64,000 bases of DNA from Nitrososphaeraceae archaeon (lineage in GTDB: Archaea > Thermoproteota > Nitrososphaeria > Nitrososphaerales > Nitrososphaeraceae). The notes below the pieces were generated by a model. It saw nothing but the letters and a program-made list of their open reading frames with translations. It was not told the DNA's origin and searched no databases. The number at the start of each line of letters is the position of its first letter. The first letter of the stretch is position 1. The position numbers and the translations under genes were made by a program. The DNA lies in NCBI GenBank assembly GCA_031316115.1, contig JALDRC010000001.1:1-64000 (forward strand), read 5' to 3'. Below are positions 40,569 to 49,655 of the stretch, piece by piece.

Positions 40569-41207
40569 TTAATTACCGAAAACGCGGTAGTCTTCTAGCA
40601 CAAAGTCAAAATTAGCATACTTAGTACCATTTTTTTCATTAAGATTAATTATTAATGGTTCTTTAACGAATTGATCCATATTTGGGTCTCCTTTAAAATA
40701 TAATTGTGTTACTAAGGAGGGGTTTCCAGGATTTTCGGGAATCCAGGCCTTCACATGTATGTGAGATGGTCTAACTAAATTTCCATCAGAATAGCTACCC
40801 GGAAATATCGTTTTCAACGTATAATTTCCATTTACATCGGAAATCACCTTTCCTCTTAAATTAAAATTGACATTATCATATTCTCCCTGTGAATCTGCTT
40901 GCCAAAAATCTAAAATTGCCCCTTTTATAGGTTCACAATTAAAATTCATTACTTTTCCAGAAACTACTAATTTATCGCCTTCTGTTCCTTTCGCCAAGTC
41001 TTGTTTAAAAGGCGAATTTTCTTTATAATAAGGTCCCTGCACTGTAGAAGGAGTTAATTCACAGGATTGTTCGATCTGTTTATTCTCGTTTAGCCTTATA
41101 CTATCCTGAGAAAATACATTGGAGGGTAGTGTCAGTAAAGTAAATAAAATCAAAATTACAAGAAAAAAAGATTTCAACAAAGTTTGTGATAAAATTTTAT
41201 TAAACAT
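40569..41207 (-). CDS. secreted intradiol-dioxygenase-like protein
   Basis: A 212-residue protein with a signal peptide (residues 10-33, SFFLVILILFTLLTLPSNVF) and an intradiol ring-cleavage dioxygenase fold. The STVQGPYYKENSPF start (Tyr ligand), the GDKLVVSGKVMNFNCEPIKG strand pair, GSYSDG and RPSHIHVKAW (second Tyr and the His-x-His iron ligands) are visible. Family members use non-haem Fe(III) to cleave catechols, but secreted archaeal ones have no proven substrate. The gene is isolated from other aromatic-degradation genes. Confidence 0.85.
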   Translation of the reverse strand: MFNKILSQTLLKSFFLVILILFTLLTLPSNVFSQDSIRLNENKQIEQSCELTPSTVQGPYYKENSPFKQDLAKGTEGDKLVVSGKVMNFNCEPIKGAILDFWQADSQGEYDNVNFNLRGKVISDVNGNYTLKTIFPGSYSDGNLVRPSHIHVKAWIPENPGNPSLVTQLYFKGDPNMDQFVKEPLIINLNEKNGTKYANFDFVLEDYRVFGN

Positions 41208-42139
41208 CTATTAATTATATTATGTCTTTATGTGTTTAAATGTTACTATTTATTGAAATATTGTAAGAAAATTAACTCAATGAAATTTTAAAGGTATCCC
41301 AATGATTGGAGTGTTTATGAAAAAACAAAAAAAAGGAATAAAAATTCAGTATTGGTCTAAGTTGGAGGATGAAATCTAATTTTAAATATTTCTACTTGAA
41401 AAGATAACATGCGTCCAAAATCTAAAGAAATTGATATCCCTAATTTGAGATAATATTTTGTGTTATCGATATTATATTGTATTTACAATTAAAGTTTTTT
41501 AGATTATTGATGGAAATTAGGGTTCTGTTAATATAATGAAGTGATTGAGATTTTAGTTGAAAAAATATATGAAATTGAGCACATAACAATATAAAAAAAA
41601 TAGTAGATTTATTACTATATCATTATCTAAACAAAGCCTAAATTAGTTATTATCATCTATATCTAATAGGTTTTTAAGTCCAATGCAATAATTGTACTTT
41701 CCTCTTTGTCATAATAGTATAAAGGGAAAGATGACATAAACCGATGGTATTATTTTCACACAAGGTTAATAGTTAATTTACTTGTTGATAGTAATAACTT
41801 TCAAAGTGAACTGAAAATCATTGATATATGGTTTTTGATACTATCGAATTCTACTATGTAGTTCCAGATAAAGAAATGAAAGCATATTTGAGATCTAGGC
41901 GTATATAATATTAGAAGAACAAATGTTGGTAATATTTAGATCTATAATCTAATAATACTTTAATACTTTTTATATTTGTGCTTTCATGTTCGAGTCCGCA
42001 AAATAACTAAAGGATCATATTTATTTATTGATCAGGAGACATGTTTCTAAAGGGGAATATATTAGAATTTTAGATTACAAACTTTTTTTTGAAAGAACAT
42101 TTTGTTACATCATTATAGGTCGAAATTATACTTAAAATA
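41208..42139. other. intergenic, no gene seen
   Basis: About 930 bp with no open frames of interest. A short tgttcgagtccgc match near 41988 resembles a tRNA T-arm but has no surrounding cloverleaf. Confidence 0.5.
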
Positions 42140-42430
42140 AAAAACTAACATTTTTTTGGCAACTGGTCTGTATTCAACCTATCCTAAAAACCGTATTTTA
42201 TACACTTCTATCTGAAAAATAGGTTTATGGATCTAGGTTAAGATCTCTTATAATCATCTAAACATACAATATATATAAATAATGTTTGCAATGGCCATAG
42301 GCAGATAAGTTTTATCGCCAAAATATGTAAATTTGTATTCCATTTTCAAAATGGTTGTAATAGAAAATATAAAGAAATTATTTTAATGAGAGAAGAAGAA
42401 GGTTTTGATTACTACTATACACATATCGCT
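42140..42430 (+). pseudogene. IS6-type remnant
   Basis: Matches parts of IS6-type copies in order: ttttttggcaactggtctgtattcaacc (LWxCIEP region), acacttctatctgaaaaatag (ISEER region), attccattttcaaaatgg and gaaggttttgattactactat (FDDYY). No intact frame. Confidence 0.55.
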
Positions 42431-43346
42431 AAAAATAGTAACAATTGTGCCCTACAACATACAGACAATTGAATTTAAATACTTGCCTAATTTGGCAATA
42501 TAAAAGTTATATGGTATTATTTGATATAGGATCTGAAATAATATCACTTTTACTGATAATATCAGTAGCATAAATCACCAATTTGATTGATTTATGGTTC
42601 AATCTTATTTTTTTATAGCATCAAAATTGAAGGTTTCTTGATAAATCATTTCGGTTTTATAAGAAAAAGGTAGTCTCTTCCCCCTATCTTCTAGAAATTT
42701 GCTTAGAATTTCCGCTACTATTCTCCAGGCTTTAGAAACATTTCTTTTAAATTATCAGAAATTCTCCGTCGCTCTCAATATGAAAATAATCTACTATTCA
42801 TCTTTTACCTATCTCAAATAGTTCTATTTTATTTTGAGTTAATAAATTTAAGATCCTTGATAACATGAATCCGTTATATTTGAGAGTAGGAATGTCTAGA
42901 CCAATCAATATCAGGTAATATCGAAATAAGAGAGGTACAATATAATATTTGTTCATATTTTTTTAATATAATAAGACCTAGGACTTAATGCCTCGCGGAA
43001 ATAAGTTGATAGTGTTTTACTCATGTTAAATCAACTCTTTACAATGAAATATCTTTAAAGGTATATTATATCATGTCTATTGAGATCATGAGGAGGAGAA
43101 TCATACTTAATACAACCATTTTAGAAGATAGATTGTCTAATCATTCTTGAATGTATTTATCTCATGAATGATGAGGATGATCTGAAATCCATATATATTA
43201 TAAAAACCACATGTATTGCTAAATATACGGGGATGAAAAGCAAAATTTCAATAAGATCCTAAAATTAAGTTTTTATATTTGTTATTAATAAATGAAACAA
43301 ATATTTTTATATGGCAATATATTATAAGGACTTAATGGAATATAAG
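42431..43346. other. intergenic, no gene seen
   Basis: About 900 bp of AT-rich DNA ahead of the 43347 gene. No structure recognised. Together with 41208-42139 it forms one of the longest gene-free tracts of the window. Confidence 0.5.
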
Positions 43347-43586
43347 ATGAAATATCTAGCAGCTTCGATATTATTTGCGACAATACTGGCACTATCTGCC
43401 TACGCACTTCCGGTTTATTCTCAATCAGAAGAAGTGAATCAAACTCTTCAAGATGCAGGACAGGCGGCAAATCAAACAGGTGAAGAAATCCAAAGTGAAG
43501 CAACTGATTTAGGATCAAATATTACTGAAGGTGCAAAGAACGTAGTAGAAAATATTGGTGAAGGTCTAGCCAATTTAACAAAATAA
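43347..43586 (+). CDS. small secreted amphipathic protein
   Basis: 79 residues from the ATG at 43347, chosen because it gives a clean signal peptide (MKYLAASILFATILALSAYA). The mature part (SEEVNQTLQDAGQAANQTG, ITEGAKNVVENIGEGLANLT) is an amphipathic helix with an 11-residue-like repeat, reminiscent of LEA/YtxH-type helical proteins. A role in envelope stress is possible, but there is no direct evidence. Confidence 0.6.
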   Translation: MKYLAASILFATILALSAYALPVYSQSEEVNQTLQDAGQAANQTGEEIQSEATDLGSNITEGAKNVVENIGEGLANLTK

Positions 43587-44279
43587 AGGTAAACTAACAC
43601 TTATTTTTTTTATATTTTTACATTCCTTAACAATGTGCTCTAAGGTGTATTTTTAATCCAAACAATAATTATATCATTTTAAATAATCATATTTCCAATT
43701 AAATTATTTATTTAGAATATAGTAGTAGTGTAAATACTCATAATTGACTCTATCATTTCTAAAATTAATTTTATGCATATTTTTTTTAAGGAATGGACAC
43801 CAGCTGATTTGAATAACCAATCATTTATCGATAAATTAATGGTTGCGTATCTAATAGTTCCACCAAAAATAGTATAACAAATATTATGACCATCATACAT
43901 GTAAAACATTGAAAATGCCAATTCTAGGATTATGGGGTTGAAAATAGCAAATAACCATCAGTTAAATAAGTGAAGGTTTTTGAAATCTGAAAAGAAAACT
44001 AAACTAATCAGAAATTAGTTAACTTATGAACTTTTACATTATTGTATTGAAATTCTCAACCTATGACAAAGGAATATCCTGATCTATAAAATCCATTGGT
44101 AGTAGTATAATAATGTTATTATTTAGACAATAAAATAATTATTTTTTAAATATAGAGAAAAATAATTATGATATTGAATTAAAGGAGGTTAGATTTATCT
44201 TGAATTAACAGATCCTAGAAAGATTAGTGATTTCCAAATACAATGGATGTTTTAACACATATATGTATTATTATATTTA
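43587..44279. other. intergenic, no gene seen
   Basis: About 690 bp between the secreted protein and the IS5-type element. A short leftward frame (43712-43921) has no protein features. Confidence 0.5.
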
Positions 44280-45156
44280 GAGCCTATCCCAAAAATAGAT
44301 AGGAATATAGCTCGTCACTTTCCTATCATGTCCAATAATGCTAAAAAGTAAAAAACACTTTACAACTATTACACATATTCCAGATGATTTATGGAGTGAA
44401 ATTAAAAATATTCTACCAGATGAGAAACCAGAGAATACAATAGGAAGACCAATAGTCAAGTACAGAAAAGTCCTTGATGGCATAGTATTTGTTCTGCCAA
44501 CTGGATGTCAATGGAAAATGTTATCCAAAGAATATGGTTCAGGTTCAACATGCCATAGAAGATTTCAAGAATGGATACGATTAGGTATATTTGATCTAAT
44601 CTGGACCAGATTACTAAAATTATATGATAAAAAGATAGGAATCAAATGGAACTGGCAATCACTTGACAGTATTTCTATAAAATCACCTTTAGGGGGGCGA
44701 TGACTGGTCATAATCCAACTGATAGGAGTAAATTAGGCAGTAAAAGACATATTTTAACAGATCAAGATGGTATTCCTCTGTCTACTTTTATAACATCTGC
44801 AAATACTCACGATGTTACTGTTGCAACAAATACAATTGACAATATTGTTATTAAAAGACCATCTAAATACAAACATAAACAAAATCTATGTCTTGATAAA
44901 GCATATCATTCCAAAGAGGTAGAACAAGAAATCATCAAAAGAGGATACATTCCACATATACGTCATAGAAGAGAGGGAAAATTATTTCCTAGAAAACATC
45001 CTGCAAGAAGATGGGCAGTAGAGAGAACAAATTCTTGACATAACAGATTTAGGAAATTGTTTACAAGGTATGAAAAGAAAGATGAGAACTACTTCGGTCT
45101 TGTGGAATTAGCAAATAGTCTTATTATTTACAGGAGGTTAATTTTGGGATATGCTC
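44280..45156 (+). mobile_element. IS5-family (IS427-like) element, copy 1
   Basis: Ends gagcctatcccaaaa (44280) and ttttgggatatgctc (to 45156), with one mismatch to perfect inverted repeats. Two overlapping frames: 44338-44703 (HTH and first Asp, SLDSISIKSP) and 44700-45038 (TGHNPTDRSKLGSKRHILTD). They are joined at a ttt agg ggg gcg run where a -1 shift would fuse them, as in IS427-type elements. A TGA replaces a Trp codon (TNS*HNRFRK) at about 45037. It carries TA on both sides. Confidence 0.85.
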
Positions 45157-45409
45157 TAAATATAAATAACAATAATGTGATTTTAAAACAGAATAGCATG
45201 GAATATAGATCTTCCATTCCTTTAACAACGCCATATAATGTTTAAGAACATAAAGGTATTTTAAAATATTTATAATTTGGATAAAAGAAATGGGAAATTT
45301 TTTAATTCTGAAATTTGGTAGTGCCTTAATAACCTGAATGTTCTAATATTTTGTTATTTGCATGATTTTATTTTGAAAACATCATCCATCAGATTTGTCT
45401 AGTCGATGT

Positions 45410-45757
45410 TTATTCATTTCTGTGTCGAAGTATTTCTTCAAACCATTTTTCGTTCTCTGCGATTCGTTTAAGAACATTTTCTCGCCATTTTGTTTCATCC
45501 ATACTAAATAAATTCTTGACAAAGAGGTCATAATCCTTGTCTGTCCAAGCCTTTGTTTCTTTTACAAAGTTTATTTCTATGCCACGATTGCCAGGTCTTT
45601 TCAAGACCTTAATCAGAGAATTTTTTTCCTTAGTATAGTTATCCAACAACCTCTTTATAACATCTTCACATGTTTCTTTGATCTTTTCAATGGATTGTAA
45701 TTTTTTATGAGTTTCATCACTTATCTTAATTGATTTAAACACTATAGGATATTTCAT
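45410..45757 (-). CDS. ribbon-helix-helix-like protein
   Basis: 115 residues if started at the ATG that gives MKYPIVFKSIKISDETHK; an upstream ATG adds six residues. The pattern KSIKISDETHKKLQSI ... ETCEDVIKRLLDNYT is that of VapB/CopG-type DNA-binding proteins, with a C-terminal helical tail (ETKWRENVLKRIAENEKWFE). No toxin gene is next to it. It lies between two direct copies of an IS5-type element. Confidence 0.7.
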   Translation of the reverse strand: MKYPIVFKSIKISDETHKKLQSIEKIKETCEDVIKRLLDNYTKEKNSLIKVLKRPGNRGIEINFVKETKAWTDKDYDLFVKNLFSMDETKWRENVLKRIAENEKWFEEILRHRNE

Positions 45758-45775
45758 TTGTGTTTTTCTATACAT

Positions 45776-46340
45776 TATTAGGTAATTATTACTTTACTTA
45801 TTTTTATCAAGACTTCAATTCTTTCGATGCTTAAAATATCTCGCAAATAACTATGTATTAATTTATTGATATTCAAATGAATTACCATTCTTCTTATATT
45901 TTTTTGGCAGTAATTTTAGTAGATTTTCACTTCGAATTGTTTTTTTCCAGTGTTAAGATATTAAATAGGGGAAAACATAAAATAGTAAAAAAAAATCGCG
46001 AATTTGCTTATTTTATAGAAACCATTATGAATTAAATCAACATATTTCAACTTTTTAGGAGAAAGGTTTAAAATGAGATATTGTGATAATTTCTATGTTA
46101 TTTTTAGGATATCTTAATAAATGAAGATTTTAAATTAGACGTTTTTATCGATAAGATTTATACAAATAGAAAAACAATTCGAACAAATATAAAAATGAAA
46201 ATTTTTAAAAATATTAAAAAAATGAATAGCAAAATATCAAGTTCAAATAACACCTCTGAGAAGAGTTTAAAAGGCTGACCTGCAAAAATAGTTGAGACAA
46301 TTATTCAAAATAACTCATATAATCCAAAATAGGATATTTA
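45776..46340. other. intergenic, no gene seen
   Basis: About 560 bp of AT-rich DNA between the RHH gene and the second IS5-type copy. No feature noticed. Confidence 0.5.
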
Positions 46341-47229
46341 GAGCCTATCCCAAAAATAGATAGGAATATATTCGTTTTTTTATATCATATCTATTAATGT
46401 TAAAAATTAAAGAACATCTTAGGACTATTACAAGTATTCCCGATGATTTATGGAGTGAAATCAAAAATATTCTGCCAGATGAGAAACCAGAGAATACAAT
46501 AGGAAGACCAATAGTCAAGTACAGAAAAGTCCTTGATGGCATAGTATTTGTATTGAGAACTGAATGTCAATGGAAAAAGTTACCCAAAGAATATGGGTCT
46601 GGTTCTACATGTCATAGAAGATTTCAAGAATGGATGTGATTAGGTATATTTGATCTAATCTGGACCAGATTACTAAAATTATATGATAAAAAGATAGGAA
46701 TCAAATGGAACTGGCAATCCCTTGATAGTATATCGATAAAATCACCTTTAGGGGGGCGATGACTGGACATAATCCTACAGATAGGAGTAAATTAGGTAGT
46801 AAAAGACATATTTTAACAGATAAAAATGATATTCCTCTTTATACTTTTATAACATCTGCAAATACTCACGATGTTACTGTTGCAACAAATACAATTGATA
46901 ATATTGTTATTAAACGACCATCAACATCATCCATATACAAGCATAAACAGAATTTATGTCTTGATAAATGATATCACTCCAAGGAAGTAGAACAAGAAAT
47001 CATCAAAAGATGATATATTCGACATATACGTCATAGAAGAGAGGAAGAAGACCAATTATTGCACAAAAAATATCCTGCAAGAAGATGGGTTGTAGAGAGA
47101 ACAAATTCATGGCATAATAGATTCAGGAATTATTTACAAGGTATGAAAAGAAATATGAGAACTACTTTGGTCTTGTGGAATTAGCAAATAGTCTTATTAT
47201 TTACAGGAGGTTAATTTTGGGATAGGCTC
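46341..47229 (+). mobile_element. IS5-family (IS427-like) element, copy 2, decayed
   Basis: Perfect inverted ends gagcctatcccaaaa (46341) and ttttgggataggctc (to 47229), flanked by tta on both sides. Same two-frame design as copy 1, with the identical ggggggcgatgac junction, but broken by TGA (EWM*LGIF), TGA (LDK*YHSK) and further lesions. The Trp codon lost in copy 1 (TNSWHNRF) is intact here. Confidence 0.85.
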
Positions 47230-48140
47230 TTAGTATTGATGTATTATTAAATTATAAGATAAAATCAATATATTATATTAATTTATCTTTCATTTCGGTG
47301 AATTTTTATTGGATTATGAACTGAGAAAATTTTAGTTCCTTTTATAGGGTTATTTTTTTAATTTAGTTTTTACCTTAGTTTTTCACCTCACATACATAAA
47401 AAAAATTTCTTAAAATAAACCTATCTAGTCACTTCAAATAGAGAAATTATTAAGTTTTCTGATATAATTTTTATTTTTACTGATATTTATAACGAAAACA
47501 ACTATTTTCTTAAAACAGAATAATATGAAAATTCATAGTAATAAATTCAGTGTCAAAATAATCATAAATAAAATAATATTAAAACATATATACAACTAGA
47601 ATTACTCGCTACCTGAAATTAATTTTTACAATAGAATAATTTTTTTGATATTTTATATTGTTTCTAAATAATATCTCTTAATATTATCGAACTAATTTAA
47701 TATGGTCAATATTTTGTAATGATTTATTAACTATAAATAATTGTTAAAATTAAAAACAATACAATTTTTAATATTTATAGTGGATTATGATAAGTTATCT
47801 GGCCTGATTTATTTAATATAAATAAATATTAATATCCATGAATGGATATATCAGTATTATTTTTGATTTCAGATTCATTTCCTCTAAGATTTCTTAACTT
47901 TTAAGCATTCATAAATATATGTAAATATTTGAAATATTCATAAATGCTGGAATTGATTATTTAAAATGATATAAAATAATTTTAATTTTGTATCCTCCTA
48001 CCATAGGAATTTACGAAATAAAAATTATTTATACTTTCTAACAATTGTTTTTGATTACATAAATAATGCTTTGATATTAAATGAGAATTTTAGAGATTTA
48101 AAAAAATGAGTAAAATATTTGATAATTTAAATCTATTTTG
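47230..48140. other. intergenic, no gene seen
   Basis: About 910 bp, very AT-rich, with many short A/T inverted repeats but no gene. The last 8 bp (ctattttg) are the target copy of the IS6-type insertion. Confidence 0.5.
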
Positions 48141-48861
48141 GGCTCTGTTAACTTACGCAGAAACAGCTATAGCTAAGAACATTCTATTTATCATATGAAT
48201 CAAATCAAATTTGAAAGAACTAGAACATCTAACTATATTGTAATGTATTCTCTTTATCTGTACTTTCTTGGTTTGAGTTTGCGGAATACATCTAAAGCAT
48301 TGACTATATTTAGAGATGATAAAAGAAGTTATGTTTCTGTTTGGAATTGGATACAAAGATTTGGTTCCTCCCGGATCTACAAAAGAAAAAGAGTAACTGC
48401 TTTTGTTATAGATGAAACAGTTATTCAGATTGGTAACCAGCATTTTTGGTTATGGATTTGTATTGAACCAATTAACTCTTCAGTGCTTGGAATCTATATT
48501 TCTGAAGAGAGAAACATGTTTGTGGCAGAGAATTTTATCAGATCATTAGTTTCAAAATATGGAAAACATACTGTCTATGCAGATGGTGGTACCTGGTATA
48601 ATCAAGCATGCAATGTAATTGGATTAAAACACTATCTACATTCACCAATTCAGAAAAGTTTGATGGAAAGAGTAAACCAGTATTTGAAGGACAGAATTGA
48701 ATCATTTGATGATTACTATCCATGTAGACAACAGGAATGCAATCTATTTCATGTACATAACTGGATACAATTCTTTATCTCTATGTACAATGATACCATA
48801 GCAAATAATAATCATTTTGAGTTAGAAAAGGAGGTGAATATTATTTTATCTTAACAGAGCC
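48141..48861 (+). mobile_element. IS6-family element, complete with 8-bp target duplication
   Basis: Perfect inverted repeats ggctctgttaa (48141-48151) and ttaacagagcc (48851-48861), flanked by the perfect direct repeat ctattttg (48133-48140 and 48862-48869). The element is 721 bp with an intact transposase, so it appears recent and possibly active. The right target copy overlaps the stop codon of the neighbouring gene without changing it. Confidence 0.95.
48195..48854 (+). CDS. IS6-family transposase
   Basis: 219 residues, uninterrupted. HTH LGLSLRNTSKALTIFRDDKR. Catalytic acids in VTAFVIDETVIQIGNQHF, VYADGGTWYNQACN and LMERVNQYLKDR. The last codons run into the right inverted repeat (the stop TAA forms part of ttaacagagcc). 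This is the best-preserved copy and was used here as reference for the decayed ones. Confidence 0.92.
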   Translation: MNQIKFERTRTSNYIVMYSLYLYFLGLSLRNTSKALTIFRDDKRSYVSVWNWIQRFGSSRIYKRKRVTAFVIDETVIQIGNQHFWLWICIEPINSSVLGIYISEERNMFVAENFIRSLVSKYGKHTVYADGGTWYNQACNVIGLKHYLHSPIQKSLMERVNQYLKDRIESFDDYYPCRQQECNLFHVHNWIQFFISMYNDTIANNNHFELEKEVNIILS

Positions 48862-49482
48862 CTATTTTGGATGCAAAAACTCTCCTTTCTCTTCTTGGTC
48901 GTCTCTCGGGCCATGGTAATATTCGGGATATGGTTCATCATTTAATTTTTCAAGCGATTCGCCGGTCGGTAGAGGTGTATTCTTATCAACTTTATATTTA
49001 AAAATTTCTGGAAAATCTATTCCTAAAATTACGTTCATACCAACCGCTATTATCTCAGATTTTGGTATATCGAATCTATAGTCAAAATGACCAAAAACTA
49101 CTATTTTATCATTGGTTTCTTTCATAACATGTCCTACTGAGTCTTCGTTTTTAGCCCTTACACCTTTATTAAATAGCGATTGAGGATATCTTCCTTCATA
49201 AGTTGCTAAATCAATCTGATTGTCTGAACTTCCCCAAGGGTCTTTCCTACTTGTCGGTAAAGGAGAATCCCTATCGATGCTGTACTGACTATTTATCTCG
49301 TCATGATTTAGACCAATAAGTACATTAGCTCCTACCTGTTGTATTTTTGAAATAGGAATATCATACCTCTTGTTTTTTCCTCCAAATACAATTATTTTAT
49401 CTGGAGTTTCCCTAACAACGTGTCCTAGATCTGGCTCATCCAATGCTTTTACTCCTTTATTAAAATATTTTCCGGATACCAT
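48862..49482 (-). CDS. tandem PRC-barrel-like protein
   Basis: A 206-residue cytoplasmic protein made of two similar about 80-residue units: unit 1 KYFNKGVKALDEPDLGHVV / KIIVFGGKNKRYDIPISKI and unit 2 LFNKGVRAKNEDSVGHVM / KIVVFGHFDYRFDIPKSEI. Each ends in DxxxPLPT. The beta-rich pattern starting with GxVxA and GHV fits PRC-barrel domains, which take part in RNA processing or photosynthetic assembly elsewhere. The TAG stop is within the IS6 target site. Confidence 0.75.
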   Translation of the reverse strand: MVSGKYFNKGVKALDEPDLGHVVRETPDKIIVFGGKNKRYDIPISKIQQVGANVLIGLNHDEINSQYSIDRDSPLPTSRKDPWGSSDNQIDLATYEGRYPQSLFNKGVRAKNEDSVGHVMKETNDKIVVFGHFDYRFDIPKSEIIAVGMNVILGIDFPEIFKYKVDKNTPLPTGESLEKLNDEPYPEYYHGPRDDQEEKGEFLHPK

Positions 49483-49655
49483 ATGTAAATATGGGCGATA
49501 ACAACTACTTAAAGGTAAATAATGGATAGAGTAAATAAAATGACCTGTAAAAAACTATTCTTTTTCTCCTTTTATCATCCTTTTCTGATATGTTTTCATA
49601 TTGAAAAGATATATTATCAATATATACAACTTGTAGGTAACATAGCCTAATAGTA

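Noticed and set aside
41985-42005. tgttcgagtccgc resembling a tRNA T-arm
   Set aside because: No acceptor, D or anticodon stems can be drawn around it.
45410-45757. Antitoxin of a toxin-antitoxin pair
   Set aside because: No toxin-like gene on either side; only IS5-type copies and empty spacer.
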